In this document: piece by piece, positions 1-8,055 of the stretch
Position numbering within the stretch: the stretch's first letter is position 1
Layout of the letters: each line of letters begins with the position of its first letter
DNA from: Candidatus Delongbacteria bacterium
GTDB taxonomy: Bacteria; UBA4055
Length of the DNA: 28,545 bases
Direction: 5' to 3'
NCBI GenBank assembly: GCA_016937995.1
Contig: JAFGVM010000009.1
Location: 1 to 28,545 of the forward strand
The notes under the pieces: generated by a model
Databases searched by the model: none
What the model saw: the letters and a program-made list of their open reading frames with translations, nothing else
Told to the model about the DNA's origin: nothing
Program-made: the position numbers and the translations under genes

Positions 1-87
1 ACGATCCATCATCACGGGGAAACCTGCTATACTGCTATAAATTTGAAAACTATCAGGGGTAAAAAATATGGATCGTCTTGATTTTTT
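1..87 (+). repeat. Left copy of 87-bp terminal inverted repeat
   Basis: These 87 bases are the exact reverse complement of the last 87 bases of the window. The match breaks at a T-run, six T here and seven in the other copy, and then continues imperfectly for about 30 more bases. Bases 1-76 form a unit whose own ends are inverted 9-mers, acgatccat at 1-9 and atggatcgt at 68-76. It is followed by a second small inverted pair, cttgat (77-82) and atcaag (99-104). No transposase gene lies nearby. The likely reading is a dispersed non-coding repeat at which the assembly stopped. Confidence 0.9.
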
Positions 88-178
88 GTTACTTTTTTAT
101 CAAGAAAAAAGTTAAGAATCCTCGAATCTTTATAATGAAAGACCCTGATCAAGTCAGAGAATGACAAAGGAAAAGATA

Positions 179-230
179 GATTGCCACACACATTGTGTTC
201 GCAATGACCAACGTATCCGTAGGGGAAGGC
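179..230. repeat. Dispersed intergenic repeat modules near the left end
   Basis: Two short modules sit side by side. The first runs from gattgccac to cgcaatgacca (179-210) and recurs in altered form at 3537-3573. The second, tccgtaggggaaggc (216-230), is identical over 15 bases to 3409-3423. They lie just past the stop codon of the minus-strand ATPase gene. They resemble the short palindromic repeats that are scattered between genes in many genomes. The other copies of the second module are close to gene ends too. Confidence 0.6.
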
Positions 231-250
231 TCCTATGTCTGCCCGTGATC

Positions 251-1570
251 CTATTCCACAAAGTTTTTGTACAACGGTGCCAAATATAGTGGAAGTGAGA
301 TAAGGTCATAATCAGTAGTTATCTTTGAGGGCTGATCGGTATTAAATCTTAAAGCGGTTCTCAGCTTTTTTTCTTTCATATATATCTGAAGGGATCTAAG
401 AGTCCCGCTTTTACCGGCTTTGACTTCGATAGGAATTATCTTATTGGCAAATTCTGTCACAAAATCGAGTTCGGCATTTGAATTTTTCGCTTCTCTTGTC
501 CAATAGTATAGCTGTGTATCAAGGAAAAAAGGCTCAGTGGTCAGTAGTTGCTGACCGACAAACTGCTCGGCAAGACTACCTTCACTTATAGTAATAAGGT
601 CATTGATGTCAACAAGTCGTAATTTTAGAATATGATTCGCAAGACCGATATCGAGAAAAAGAGGTTTTATTATTTTATCATTTTTTCCCTGTTCAAGAGG
701 GACTCCACCGGATGATGTATTAGTGACAAGGTGAGCTATTCTACTCATCTGTAGTAGTTTTAGTGCAGTTTTTATCGCATCTGATCTTTTGTCCGGATCG
801 ATATTTACATATTTTATCTTTCTGGCAAGAGATGATGGGATGTATCTCAATATTGTAACAAGTATTTCCTGCTGAGTCTTAGTTCCGTACTTTGAAAAAT
901 CAAACTCAAGCGATCTCAATATACTTTCATGTATTCTTTCAACGGATATAATATCTTTTGTTTCAGAGTACTCACTGACTGCTTCAGGCATACCTCCGAT
1001 AAAATAATAAAGTCTGACCAACTTTAAGAGTTTTTCATGGATAGGAACACTTATCTTCATCCCAAGCTTATAATTATTCAGATAATCTACTAAACTTTCT
1101 TCATCCATTGCTGTCAGAAATTCAAAGAAATTTAAAGGGTACATATAGGCGAATTCCACTCTTCCTACGGGCATTGAATATTTAATGTCGTTTAGAACAT
1201 GGTCAAGAAGGGATCCAGCAGCGATCACATGAAGTCCGGGCATGTTTTCATAAAAATATCTTAATCCTACGATTGCTTCAGGGTACTGCTGTATTTCATC
1301 AATAAATAAGAGTGTTTCACCATTAACTATCTTTTTTCCAAAATATGCTGAGATATTCATTATAATATCTTCTGTGTCATTGGTCTTAAAAAAAGATTTA
1401 AATTCGGGTTTTTCTTCAAAATTAATTTTTATTACATCAGAGAAATGTTTTTTCCCGAATTCATCAATAGTATATGTTTTACCGATCTGTCTTGCACCTC
1501 TTACTATCAGAGGCTTTCTGCTCTTTCTATTTTTCCAATCTACAAGATATGACTCAAAATACCTTTTCAT
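251..1570 (-). CDS. ATP-binding protein, AAA_14 ATPase with C-terminal DUF4143
   Basis: A 439-residue AAA-type ATPase of the large AAA_14/DUF4143 family, whose members are abundant in bacteria and archaea and mostly have no known substrate. The Walker A motif GARQIGKT is at residues 25-32. The Walker B segment LLFIDEIQQYP follows near residue 90. The C-terminal part is DUF4143 and holds the ELDFV and IPIEVKAGKSG motifs, which look like the D and E-x-K of a PD-(D/E)XK nuclease-like fold. The length is normal for the family. The start is supported by an AGGAG ribosome site about 8 bases upstream. It is a single-gene unit, divergent from the sigma-54 unit to its right. Whether it cleaves nucleic acid cannot be judged here. 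Confidence 0.9.
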   Translation of the reverse strand: MKRYFESYLVDWKNRKSRKPLIVRGARQIGKTYTIDEFGKKHFSDVIKINFEEKPEFKSFFKTNDTEDIIMNISAYFGKKIVNGETLLFIDEIQQYPEAIVGLRYFYENMPGLHVIAAGSLLDHVLNDIKYSMPVGRVEFAYMYPLNFFEFLTAMDEESLVDYLNNYKLGMKISVPIHEKLLKLVRLYYFIGGMPEAVSEYSETKDIISVERIHESILRSLEFDFSKYGTKTQQEILVTILRYIPSSLARKIKYVNIDPDKRSDAIKTALKLLQMSRIAHLVTNTSSGGVPLEQGKNDKIIKPLFLDIGLANHILKLRLVDINDLITISEGSLAEQFVGQQLLTTEPFFLDTQLYYWTREAKNSNAELDFVTEFANKIIPIEVKAGKSGTLRSLQIYMKEKKLRTALRFNTDQPSKITTDYDLISLPLYLAPLYKNFVE

Positions 1571-1830
1571 AAGTTTCTCCTGCTATTATAGCTAAAAGGT
1601 ACAAACACAATTGGATAATAGCAAGTATTATGATAAAATACCATTGGATTTCTCCCGATTCATTGGGAAGAATGACAAATTGAAATCTTTCTCCTTCATG
1701 ATCGGCAAATTAAAGATAACTGAACACTAACCGCAATTACAATACTTTTAATAGTTAAAGATCAAACCATAATAGTATTTTAAACATTCCGGAAAATACA
1801 TGACAGCCTTAAAATTTCAATAAATAATTA
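1571..1830. other. Non-coding stretch between the ATPase gene and the sigma-54 promoter
   Basis: I see no gene in this stretch. Around 1650-1675 there is a short imperfect palindrome (tcccgattcattggga) of the dispersed-repeat type. An inverted 6-mer pair, AATACT at 1741-1746 and AGTATT at 1774-1779, is centred about 97 bases upstream of the predicted sigma-54 transcription start. That is where an enhancer-binding protein would be expected to bind, but the pair is short and may be chance. Confidence 0.4.
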
Positions 1831-1847
1831 TTGGCATGTTTATTGCT
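1831..1847 (+). promoter_or_regulatory. Sigma-54 (-24/-12) promoter
   Basis: The sequence TTGGCATGTTTATTGCT matches the sigma-54 consensus (TTGGCACG, four bases, TTGCT) at every conserved position except T for C at position 7, a common variant. The essential GG (1833-1834) and GC (1845-1846) are separated by exactly 10 bases. Transcription would begin near 1858. It would run through the hairpin at 1878-1923, the small ORF at 1969-2151 and possibly into the polysaccharide genes from 2366. Activation would need a bacterial enhancer-binding protein, which is not encoded in this window. It lies in a gene-free region, which adds weight. Confidence 0.75.
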
Positions 1848-1877
1848 TTAAGAAAATCCGTAACAAACTACAATAAG

Positions 1878-1923
1878 AAGGAGTCTGTTATATCTCTCCT
1901 CCAAAGACATTCACAGACTCCCT
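1878..1923 (+). promoter_or_regulatory. Leader hairpin downstream of the sigma-54 promoter
   Basis: GGAGTCTGT (1880-1888) pairs perfectly with ACAGACTCC (1913-1921) around a 24-base loop. The left arm carries an AAGGAG Shine-Dalgarno-like sequence with no usable start codon behind it. A second, weaker stem, TCCTCTT (1925-1931) with AAAAGGA (1936-1942), follows directly. The loop and the right flank are rich in C and U (ctctcctcc, cctctcctct) and could pair with purine-rich ribosome sites. There is no T-run after the stem, so it is not an intrinsic terminator. A role in the leader RNA is inference. Confidence 0.5.
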
Positions 1924-1968
1924 CTCCTCTTAAATAAAAGGAATCAGGATATAAATAAGGAATAAGAC

Positions 1969-2151
1969 ATGAAAGAGATTTTAAAAGATGAGAACAATGG
2001 GTACTGCCTCCAGCCAAGATCGGTTTCCTCCGACTGTAATCTGGTCAAACCGACTTATGAAATGATAGTAAAGAAAAAATACAAAAAAGTACCAAGAATC
2101 ATTCCTACATTAGAAGAAAGCATAAAAATGGAATTGATCTTAAATAGCTAA
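1969..2151 (+). CDS. Small hypothetical protein, 60 residues
   Basis: I do not recognise this protein. It is hydrophilic, with no signal peptide or membrane segment. It has two cysteines (residues 13 and 23), a basic stretch near the middle (KKKYKKVPR) and an acidic N-terminus. An AAGGAA ribosome site lies about 7 bases before the ATG. It is the first ORF after the sigma-54 promoter at 1831-1847 and its leader hairpin. That position favours a real gene, or a leader peptide, over a chance ORF. The distance of 214 bases to the next gene leaves open whether the two share a transcript. The coding status is uncertain. Confidence 0.4.
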   Translation: MKEILKDENNGYCLQPRSVSSDCNLVKPTYEMIVKKKYKKVPRIIPTLEESIKMELILNS

Positions 2152-2260
2152 GGTAGTGATAATTTGCGGATATTTTGACTTACCTGACGAGAGTGAATTA
2201 TTACTGTCATTGTAAAAACGTTTATTGCATCTGATCACAGTCCGAAGGTATTCGTAATGA

Positions 2261-2272
2261 TCTGATATCAGA
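2261..2272. promoter_or_regulatory. 12-bp perfect palindrome upstream of the WbpB-like gene
   Basis: TCTGATATCAGA is a perfect palindrome 94 bases before the start codon at 2366. A second inverted pair, CGATAA (2305-2310) and TTATCG (2322-2327), lies between it and the gene. A TATAAA-like -10 element is at 2340-2345, with a poorly spaced TTGTTA at 2314-2319. The region may hold an ordinary promoter and operator, but none of these signals is strong alone. Confidence 0.25.
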
Positions 2273-2365
2273 GAATAAATCAAAAAAAAATAAAATGCAT
2301 ATCCCGATAAAAGTTGTTATATTATCGAAGTTATTTTACTATAAATAAATATTACCAGGGATATC

Positions 2366-3397
2366 ATGAAGAAAATAAAGTTCGCTTTAGTCGGTTGTGG
2401 AAGAATTTCAAAGAATCATTTTAAAGCAATAGAAGAAATTAATGAAGCTGAAATAGTTGCGTGTTGTGATAAAATAGAGGAAAGAGCAGTATCTTCTGCA
2501 AAAGAATATAATATTGAAAGGCATTATACGAATTATAATGATATGCTGGAAGAAGGCGGATTCGATGCTGTGATGATCTGTACTCCAAGCGGATTGCATC
2601 CTGAAATGGGAATACAGGCCGCGAACAAAGGAATTCATGTTGTTACCGAAAAACCAATGGCTATCAGTCTGGAAACTGCTGATGAATTAGTTCAGGCATG
2701 CGATAAGAACAATGTCCATCTTTTCGTAGTAAAACAGAACAGACTGAACACAACAATGCAACTTCTAAAAAAAGCCATAGATAAAGGAAGATTCGGCAGA
2801 ATATTTTTAGTTCAGTCAAATGTAATGTGGCAGAGACCTCAATCATACTATGATCTTGCAAAATGGAGAGGTACATGGGAATTTGACGGCGGGGCTTTCA
2901 TGAACCAGGCAAGTCACTATGTTGATTCTCTGTACTGGATGATAGGAGAAGTGGAATCGGTTATGGCTGAAACAGCTACTCTGGAAAGAAAGATCGAAGC
3001 TGAAGACACCGGAAGTGCAATTTTAAAATTCCGTAACGGAGCTATTGGAACAATAAATGTAACAATGCTGACATACCCGAAGAACTTTGAGGGTTCTATT
3101 ACTATCCTGGGAGAAAAAGGAACAGTGAAAGTAGGTGGTATTGCAATAAATAAGATCGAAAAGTGGGAATTTGCAGTATATGATGATGATGACAGACTTA
3201 TAGAGGAATCAAATTACGAACCAAAGAATGTTTACGGATTCGGGCATTTACCTTATTATATTAATGTAGTCGATACATTACTGGGAAAGACCGAACCTGA
3301 AACAGATGGAAGATGCGGAAGAAAATCATTAGAGATAATTAAAGCGATATACGAAAGCGCAAGATTGGGTAAGAAGATATCGTTGCCGTTAAAGTAG
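2366..3397 (+). CDS. Gfo/Idh/MocA dehydrogenase, WbpB/WlbA-like
   Basis: A 343-residue NAD-dependent sugar-nucleotide dehydrogenase. The N-terminal Rossmann fold shows the dinucleotide loop VGCGRIS, and the family motif EKP is at residues 95-97. The segments KWRGTWEFDGG and NQASHYVD are typical of WbpB/WlbA, which oxidise C3 of UDP-N-acetylglucosaminuronic acid on the way to 2,3-diacetamido uronic acids. The start follows an AGGGAT ribosome site. The next gene is an aminotransferase, but of the C4 (PglE/EpsN) type and not WbpE, so the usual WbpB-WbpE pair is not complete. A paralogue, about half identical by eye, is at 18396-19463. The family is clear; the exact substrate is inferred. Confidence 0.85.
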   Translation: MKKIKFALVGCGRISKNHFKAIEEINEAEIVACCDKIEERAVSSAKEYNIERHYTNYNDMLEEGGFDAVMICTPSGLHPEMGIQAANKGIHVVTEKPMAISLETADELVQACDKNNVHLFVVKQNRLNTTMQLLKKAIDKGRFGRIFLVQSNVMWQRPQSYYDLAKWRGTWEFDGGAFMNQASHYVDSLYWMIGEVESVMAETATLERKIEAEDTGSAILKFRNGAIGTINVTMLTYPKNFEGSITILGEKGTVKVGGIAINKIEKWEFAVYDDDDRLIEESNYEPKNVYGFGHLPYYINVVDTLLGKTEPETDGRCGRKSLEIIKAIYESARLGKKISLPLK

Positions 3398-3582
3398 TAA
3401 ATTCGTGGTCCGTAGGGGAAGGCTTCCACGCCTTCCCACTGCGAAATCGTCACCCTGATCCCGATTGATCGGGACAGGGTCAAATGATTAAAAGAAAGAT
3501 GCTGAATTAAATTCAGCATGACGGAACAAAAAATAAGATTGCCACGGATTGTATGCAATCCTCGCAATTACAATGAGAGATT
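3398..3582. repeat. Island of consecutive palindromic repeats
   Basis: This gap inside the polysaccharide locus is made almost entirely of hairpin-forming modules. GGGAAGGC/GCCTTCCC (3416-3437) has a 6-base loop. CCCTG-A-TCCCGAT pairs with ATCGGGACAGGG at 3453-3479, with one bulged base. ATGCTGAATT/AATTCAGCAT (3499-3519) is perfect around one base. A gattgccac...cgcaattac module at 3537-3573 is related to 179-210. None is followed by a T-run. They resemble scattered intergenic repeats and may alter stability or read-through of the messenger RNA between the two flanking genes. Confidence 0.75.
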
Positions 3583-4722
3583 ATGAAAGAAGAAAATAAA
3601 AGAATATGGCTTGCTTCTCCCAATATGGGAGGTAAAGAGCTGGATTATATAAATGAGGCATTCGAAACGAACTGGGTAGCTCCGGTAGGACCTCACATTG
3701 ACGGTTTTGAAAAAGAAATGTGTGATTATCTCGGTATTAATAACTCAGTTGCTCTAAGCTGCGGTACCGCAGCTATACATTTGGCATTGATTTTAATCGG
3801 AGTTAAGACCGGTGATGAAGTTCTCTGTCAATCTTTCACATTCTCAGCAACAGCAAATCCGATAATTTATCAACATGCAGATCCGATCTTTATAGACAGT
3901 GAAAAAGATTCATGGAATATGGATCCTGAGCTTTTGGAAAAAGCTATTAATGACAGGATAAATAAAGTAGGCACCCACCCAAAAGCTGTTATTGTGGTTC
4001 ATCTATACGGTCAATCTGCACAAATAGCTAAAATTCAAGAGATCTGTAATAAATATAAAATACCTTTAATTGAAGATGCGGCCGAAGCGCTGGGAAGTTC
4101 GTATGAAGGAAAAAAACTGGGAACTTTTGGAGATATTGGAATATTATCTTTTAACGGTAATAAAATAATAACCACTTCAAGTGGCGGAATGCTTATCTCA
4201 AATAATGAAAGTTATGTTTCAAAAGCAAGATTTTTAGCTACTCAGGCAAGGGATGATGCACCCCATTATGAGCATAGTCATGTCGGATTCAACTATAGAA
4301 TGAGTAATATACTTGCCGGTATCGGAAGAGGACAACTTCTGGTTTTGGATAAAAGGGTCGAACAGAAAAGAAAAATATTTAAGCATTATTCGGATGCTTT
4401 TGAAAATATTGATGGTATTGAATTTCAACCTGAGATAAAAGGTTCCTTCAGCAATAAATGGCTAACAGCCATTACGATCGACCCTGAAAAAACAAATATT
4501 ACTAGGGAAGACATCAGACTGGAATTGCAAAAGCATAACATTGAATCAAGACCGTTATGGAAGCCGATGCATTTACAGCCGGTGTTTAAGGACTGTATCA
4601 GCTATACGAATGGAGTCTCTGAAGAGCTGTTTAAAAATGGATTGTGCCTGCCTTCGGATACGAATATGACAGAAGCAGATCAGGAAAGGGTTATTGAAAT
4701 TATAAAAAAAATAACCGGATAG
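3583..4722 (+). CDS. DegT/DnrJ/EryC1-family PLP aminotransferase, PglE/EpsN-like
   Basis: A 379-residue pyridoxal-phosphate aminotransferase that would convert a UDP-4-keto-6-deoxy-N-acetylhexosamine to the 4-amino sugar (UDP-bacillosamine type pathway). The N-terminus reads SPNMGGKELDYI, and later segments PLIEDAAEALGS, NGNKIITTSSGG and HYEHSHVGFNYRMSN closely follow Campylobacter PglE and Bacillus EpsN. The PLP-binding lysine is K194 in the NGNK motif. The length is normal. It starts after a GAGAG ribosome site and is 5 bases from the next gene, whose product (PglF-like dehydratase) would make its substrate. The regiochemistry (C4) is inferred from resemblance. Confidence 0.88.
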   Translation: MKEENKRIWLASPNMGGKELDYINEAFETNWVAPVGPHIDGFEKEMCDYLGINNSVALSCGTAAIHLALILIGVKTGDEVLCQSFTFSATANPIIYQHADPIFIDSEKDSWNMDPELLEKAINDRINKVGTHPKAVIVVHLYGQSAQIAKIQEICNKYKIPLIEDAAEALGSSYEGKKLGTFGDIGILSFNGNKIITTSSGGMLISNNESYVSKARFLATQARDDAPHYEHSHVGFNYRMSNILAGIGRGQLLVLDKRVEQKRKIFKHYSDAFENIDGIEFQPEIKGSFSNKWLTAITIDPEKTNITREDIRLELQKHNIESRPLWKPMHLQPVFKDCISYTNGVSEELFKNGLCLPSDTNMTEADQERVIEIIKKITG

Positions 4723-4727
4723 TATAA

Positions 4728-6494
4728 ATGATAAGCCGATTAAAATTTCTGGATAAAAAGATACTGGGAGTGTTCGCAATAATCCTCATAACTATTTTCA
4801 GTTATGTGTTTGCTGCCACTTTAATGAACGCAGAACCAAGATTTGATCAGTTACTTATTATAATGCTGTCCAGGATATTTTTGTCATTTACAGTCAGAAA
4901 AGATTATAAGCTTTCATGGTCGCTGGCATCAACAAGATCAGGCATGAAAAAAATATTACTGGGAGTGTTCGCATTTGGTCTTTACAGCCCTGTATTTATG
5001 TATAAGTTCACAGATGATAAATTCATACTGAACCTATTGATAATTGAACTCATTATATTTTTATTTTCCCAAAACAGTGTCATGTTCGGTTATAAATATT
5101 TAGCATCAAAGCCCAATTTTAAGAAAAATAAAGGCGTAGTGATCTACGGTGCCGGGAAAGCAGGAATAAAATTGCTGCTGGAATTTTCGGATACTGAGTA
5201 TGGTATCAAATATTTTATAGATGATAATATCAAACTTCAGCAGAGAACCATTGACGGGGTTGAGATCGTATCAAAGAAAAAGCTTATAGAAATGCTGTCG
5301 GTCTCAAGTAAAAAGGTCGATCTACTTGTCATAGCAATGCCCTCACTTGAAAATAATAATGTGATAAAAAATATTCATGCTGAATTGAGTCCTTATTTTT
5401 ACGATATAAAGATACTTCCGTCAATTGATACAATTTTACAGGATAAAAGTTTTTTTAATCAGTTAAGGCAGATCGATGTTAAAGACCTCCTTGCAAGACA
5501 CCCTAAAGATCTTGATGAAAGAAAGATAATATCATTTATAAGGGACAAGGTGGTATTGGTTACCGGAGCCGGAGGAAGTATAGGAAGTGAGATATGCCGG
5601 CAATGCTGTCATTATAAAGCAAAACAGATCATATTGCTTGATCATTCAGAATTTAATTTATACAGTATTAATGAAGAGCTTGAAAAATTCAATGTTGTTC
5701 CTGTTCTGCAAACAGTTCTGGATGTTGATAATCTTGAAAGTACATTCGCAAAATATAAGCCTGAGATCGTGATCCACGCAGCAGCTTATAAACATGTTCC
5801 AATGGTAGAGTATAACGTAAAAGAAAGTATACGTAATAACGTTCTCGGAACTAAAAACTGTATCGATCTGGCAATAAAGCACAAAGTGAATAAATTCGTA
5901 CTTATATCTACAGATAAGGCAGTAAGACCTACGAATGTCATGGGAGCTACCAAAAGAGTAAGTGAATTATATGCACAGAATTCCAATCATAACGGAACGA
6001 TAATTTGTGCTGTAAGATTTGGTAATGTACTGGGATCTTCAGGTTCAGTAATACCAAAATTCACAAAACAGATAGAAAAAGGCGGCCCTATCACAATAAC
6101 CGATCCAGAAGTAACAAGATATTTTATGTTGATACCGGAAGCGTGTCAGCTCGTACTTCAGGCTGCATCAATCGGTAGAAGCGGAGAAATAATGATACTT
6201 GATATGGGAGAACCAATTAAGATCGTTGAACTGGCTAAAAATATGATAAAATTATCAGGACGTCATAATATAGAAATAGAATTTACTGGAATGAGACCGG
6301 GCGAGAAGCTATACGAAGAGCTATTGATAAATGAGAGTGATAAAAAGACCGAGTTCGATTCAATAACGATCGCAAAAGCGACTCAATGCGATATTAACCA
6401 ACTTCGGGATTCTATCTATGATCTGTTAGACTCCGAAGATCAGATAGCAAAACTGAAGATGATAGTACCTGAATTCAACCACAATGAAGCTTAG
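4728..6494 (+). CDS. Membrane-bound UDP-GlcNAc 4,6-dehydratase, PglF/WbpM/CapD family
   Basis: A 588-residue nucleoside-diphosphate-sugar dehydratase. About four membrane segments occupy roughly residues 12-120. A FlaA1-type CoA-binding-like domain starts at YGAGKAG (about residue 142). The catalytic short-chain dehydrogenase domain begins with TGAGGSIG at 279-286. The T395-D396-K397 triad, and M405 with K409 (MGATKR) in place of the usual tyrosine motif, mark the inverting/retaining 4,6-dehydratases such as PglF and WbpM. The product, a 4-keto-6-deoxy sugar, fits the aminotransferase encoded just upstream. The protein acts at the cytoplasmic face of the inner membrane. The length matches PglF (about 590). 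Confidence 0.9.
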   Translation: MISRLKFLDKKILGVFAIILITIFSYVFAATLMNAEPRFDQLLIIMLSRIFLSFTVRKDYKLSWSLASTRSGMKKILLGVFAFGLYSPVFMYKFTDDKFILNLLIIELIIFLFSQNSVMFGYKYLASKPNFKKNKGVVIYGAGKAGIKLLLEFSDTEYGIKYFIDDNIKLQQRTIDGVEIVSKKKLIEMLSVSSKKVDLLVIAMPSLENNNVIKNIHAELSPYFYDIKILPSIDTILQDKSFFNQLRQIDVKDLLARHPKDLDERKIISFIRDKVVLVTGAGGSIGSEICRQCCHYKAKQIILLDHSEFNLYSINEELEKFNVVPVLQTVLDVDNLESTFAKYKPEIVIHAAAYKHVPMVEYNVKESIRNNVLGTKNCIDLAIKHKVNKFVLISTDKAVRPTNVMGATKRVSELYAQNSNHNGTIICAVRFGNVLGSSGSVIPKFTKQIEKGGPITITDPEVTRYFMLIPEACQLVLQAASIGRSGEIMILDMGEPIKIVELAKNMIKLSGRHNIEIEFTGMRPGEKLYEELLINESDKKTEFDSITIAKATQCDINQLRDSIYDLLDSEDQIAKLKMIVPEFNHNEA

Positions 6495-6590
6495 ATCCAC
6501 CACAATTCGATCAGAACATTTTTTTTAACAAATACAACAATATTTTCCTGTTGCTAAATATAGCTGATATTATTATTTTTACGTGTTAAT

Positions 6591-6600
6591 AACATATAAT
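6591..6600 (+). promoter_or_regulatory. Possible -10 element before the sugar-transferase operon
   Basis: A perfect TATAAT lies at 6595-6600, 30 bases before the start at 6631, in the 136-base gap after the dehydratase gene. No recognisable -35 box is at the right distance. The gap is the largest inside the locus after 3398-3582 and is a sensible place for a promoter of the tightly packed run of genes 6631-17694. The small inverted repeat tgtta-a-taaca precedes it. Confidence 0.3.
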
Positions 6601-6630
6601 TTCTTGGTGTTTGGGGGAGAGAAATAGGAA

Positions 6631-8055
6631 ATGTTCAGTTTCTTAAGGAAAATATTACCGATCCATAAGATCGTTTTTATCTTACATGATATCTTTGTCA
6701 TATCAACAACTTTATATCTGAGCCTGTTACTTCAGGTAGATGATGTATACGAGACATCCCCAGACTTTATCTATGGGTTTTCTTTCCTGATGCTCAGTAT
6801 GATAGTGATATTCAAATATAACATGCTTTATAAATATCAGTCTTTCCTGAGCGCTTCAAGACACATTGTGCTTATCGTGAAATCGCTTTTGTTAAGCATG
6901 ACATTAGTTGTATATTTCGCATTTTTCTTTAAATTTTCTGATCTGATCAGCGAAAGGATAATGATCTTTACGACTTATATTATTTTATTTTTTGTTCTTG
7001 TTGTAACGCGGATCATTCTGATACCTAACATTTACTACTGGCTTGTAAGAAAAGGTAAGATCAGGGTCAATTTACTCATATTAGGTGCCGGTAAGGAGAT
7101 CAATCAGAAAGTTTCAGATCTTACTAATTCAAGAGCAAATTATTACAAAATAGTTGGATTCTTAGACGATGATGAATCCAAACAGGGAAAAACTTTTTCA
7201 GATATTCCGGTACTCGGCAAGATATCTGACCTTAAGGATATAGTTAAAGAATACAGTGTTAACGACGTCTTTATTGCAATCAAGACAATGAATGAGGAAA
7301 AATTACAATCAATTATTGACACATGTAAGAGCATCAATAAAACAGTACATGTTGACTCGGTCCTTTATGATATAGTGAAAGAGCGGCTGACCGTTGAGGA
7401 AATTTCCGCTACCACAGCTTTTCGTGTTGTCCCATCGAAAGTACGAAACTACTATACTACTGCAAAAAGACTGATAGATATATTTGTCAGTTTACTTCTG
7501 ATCATTGTTTTTTCACCTGTCTGGCTATTGCTGTTTTCATTGGTCAAATTAACTTCAAAAGGTCCGGGATTTTACAAAGCAAGAGTGGTTGGTCTGGACC
7601 AGAAAGAATTTTATATGCTTAAGTTCAGATCCATGTACCATCAGACAAGCAAAGATATACACATTGACAAAGTTAAAAATATGATCAGTAACAATGAGGC
7701 TACAACTAAGCTTAAAGATGATCCTAGGATAACTCCACTTGGGAAATTTTATAGAAAGTATTCTCTGGATGAGTTTCCACAACTTTGGAACGTTTTAAAA
7801 GGTGAAATGAGCCTGGTGGGACCACGGCCTAACGTACCTTATGAACTCGAACATATGAAAGAATGGCAGAAGAAAAGATTTGATGTACTGCCGGGGATGA
7901 CCGGTCTGTGGCAGATAAAGGGCAGGGATGAAGTTAAATTCAGTGATCAGATAGTTCTGGATTTCTTTTACATTGAGAACAGGTCATTAATGCTGGATTT
8001 TGAGATATTATTAAAAACTATTCCTGTTATGATATTCGGGAAAGGCGGTAAATAA
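6631..8055 (+). CDS. Polyprenyl-phosphate sugar-1-phosphate transferase (exopolysaccharide initiating enzyme)
   Basis: A 474-residue polyisoprenyl-phosphate hexose-1-phosphate transferase of the WbaP/WcaJ type. It moves a sugar-1-phosphate from a nucleotide sugar to undecaprenyl phosphate and so starts the repeat unit at the inner membrane. Four or five membrane helices lie in about residues 10-140. A Rossmann-like domain follows (LLILGAGKEI). The C-terminal bacterial sugar-transferase domain starts at KRLIDIFVSLLLI. It contains FRSMYHQ, the catalytic DEFPQLWNVLKGEMSLVGPRP segment, and PGMTGLWQIKGR. GGGGGAGAG and TAGGAA purine tracts lie before the ATG. The next gene starts on the base after the stop codon. 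The sugar used cannot be told from sequence. Confidence 0.92.
   Translation: MFSFLRKILPIHKIVFILHDIFVISTTLYLSLLLQVDDVYETSPDFIYGFSFLMLSMIVIFKYNMLYKYQSFLSASRHIVLIVKSLLLSMTLVVYFAFFFKFSDLISERIMIFTTYIILFFVLVVTRIILIPNIYYWLVRKGKIRVNLLILGAGKEINQKVSDLTNSRANYYKIVGFLDDDESKQGKTFSDIPVLGKISDLKDIVKEYSVNDVFIAIKTMNEEKLQSIIDTCKSINKTVHVDSVLYDIVKERLTVEEISATTAFRVVPSKVRNYYTTAKRLIDIFVSLLLIIVFSPVWLLLFSLVKLTSKGPGFYKARVVGLDQKEFYMLKFRSMYHQTSKDIHIDKVKNMISNNEATTKLKDDPRITPLGKFYRKYSLDEFPQLWNVLKGEMSLVGPRPNVPYELEHMKEWQKKRFDVLPGMTGLWQIKGRDEVKFSDQIVLDFFYIENRSLMLDFEILLKTIPVMIFGKGGK

Noticed and set aside
1585-1590. Perfect TATAAT on the minus strand before the DUF4143 ATPase gene
   Set aside because: Transcription from it would start near 1578, inside the ribosome site at 1576-1582, and no -35 box lies at the right distance.
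1374-1595. 73-residue plus-strand open frame
   Set aside because: It is the complement of the ATPase N-terminus and has no homologous features or ribosome site.
3256-3567. 103-residue minus-strand open frame
   Set aside because: It lies opposite the end of the WbpB-like gene and the repeat island at 3398-3582, so its protein is a translation of repeats.
3398-3582. CRISPR-like array
   Set aside because: The modules differ from each other, are palindromic with short loops, and have no regular spacers or cas genes.
6519-6526. Run of eight T after the PglF-like gene, as a terminator
   Set aside because: No stem of more than four base pairs precedes it.
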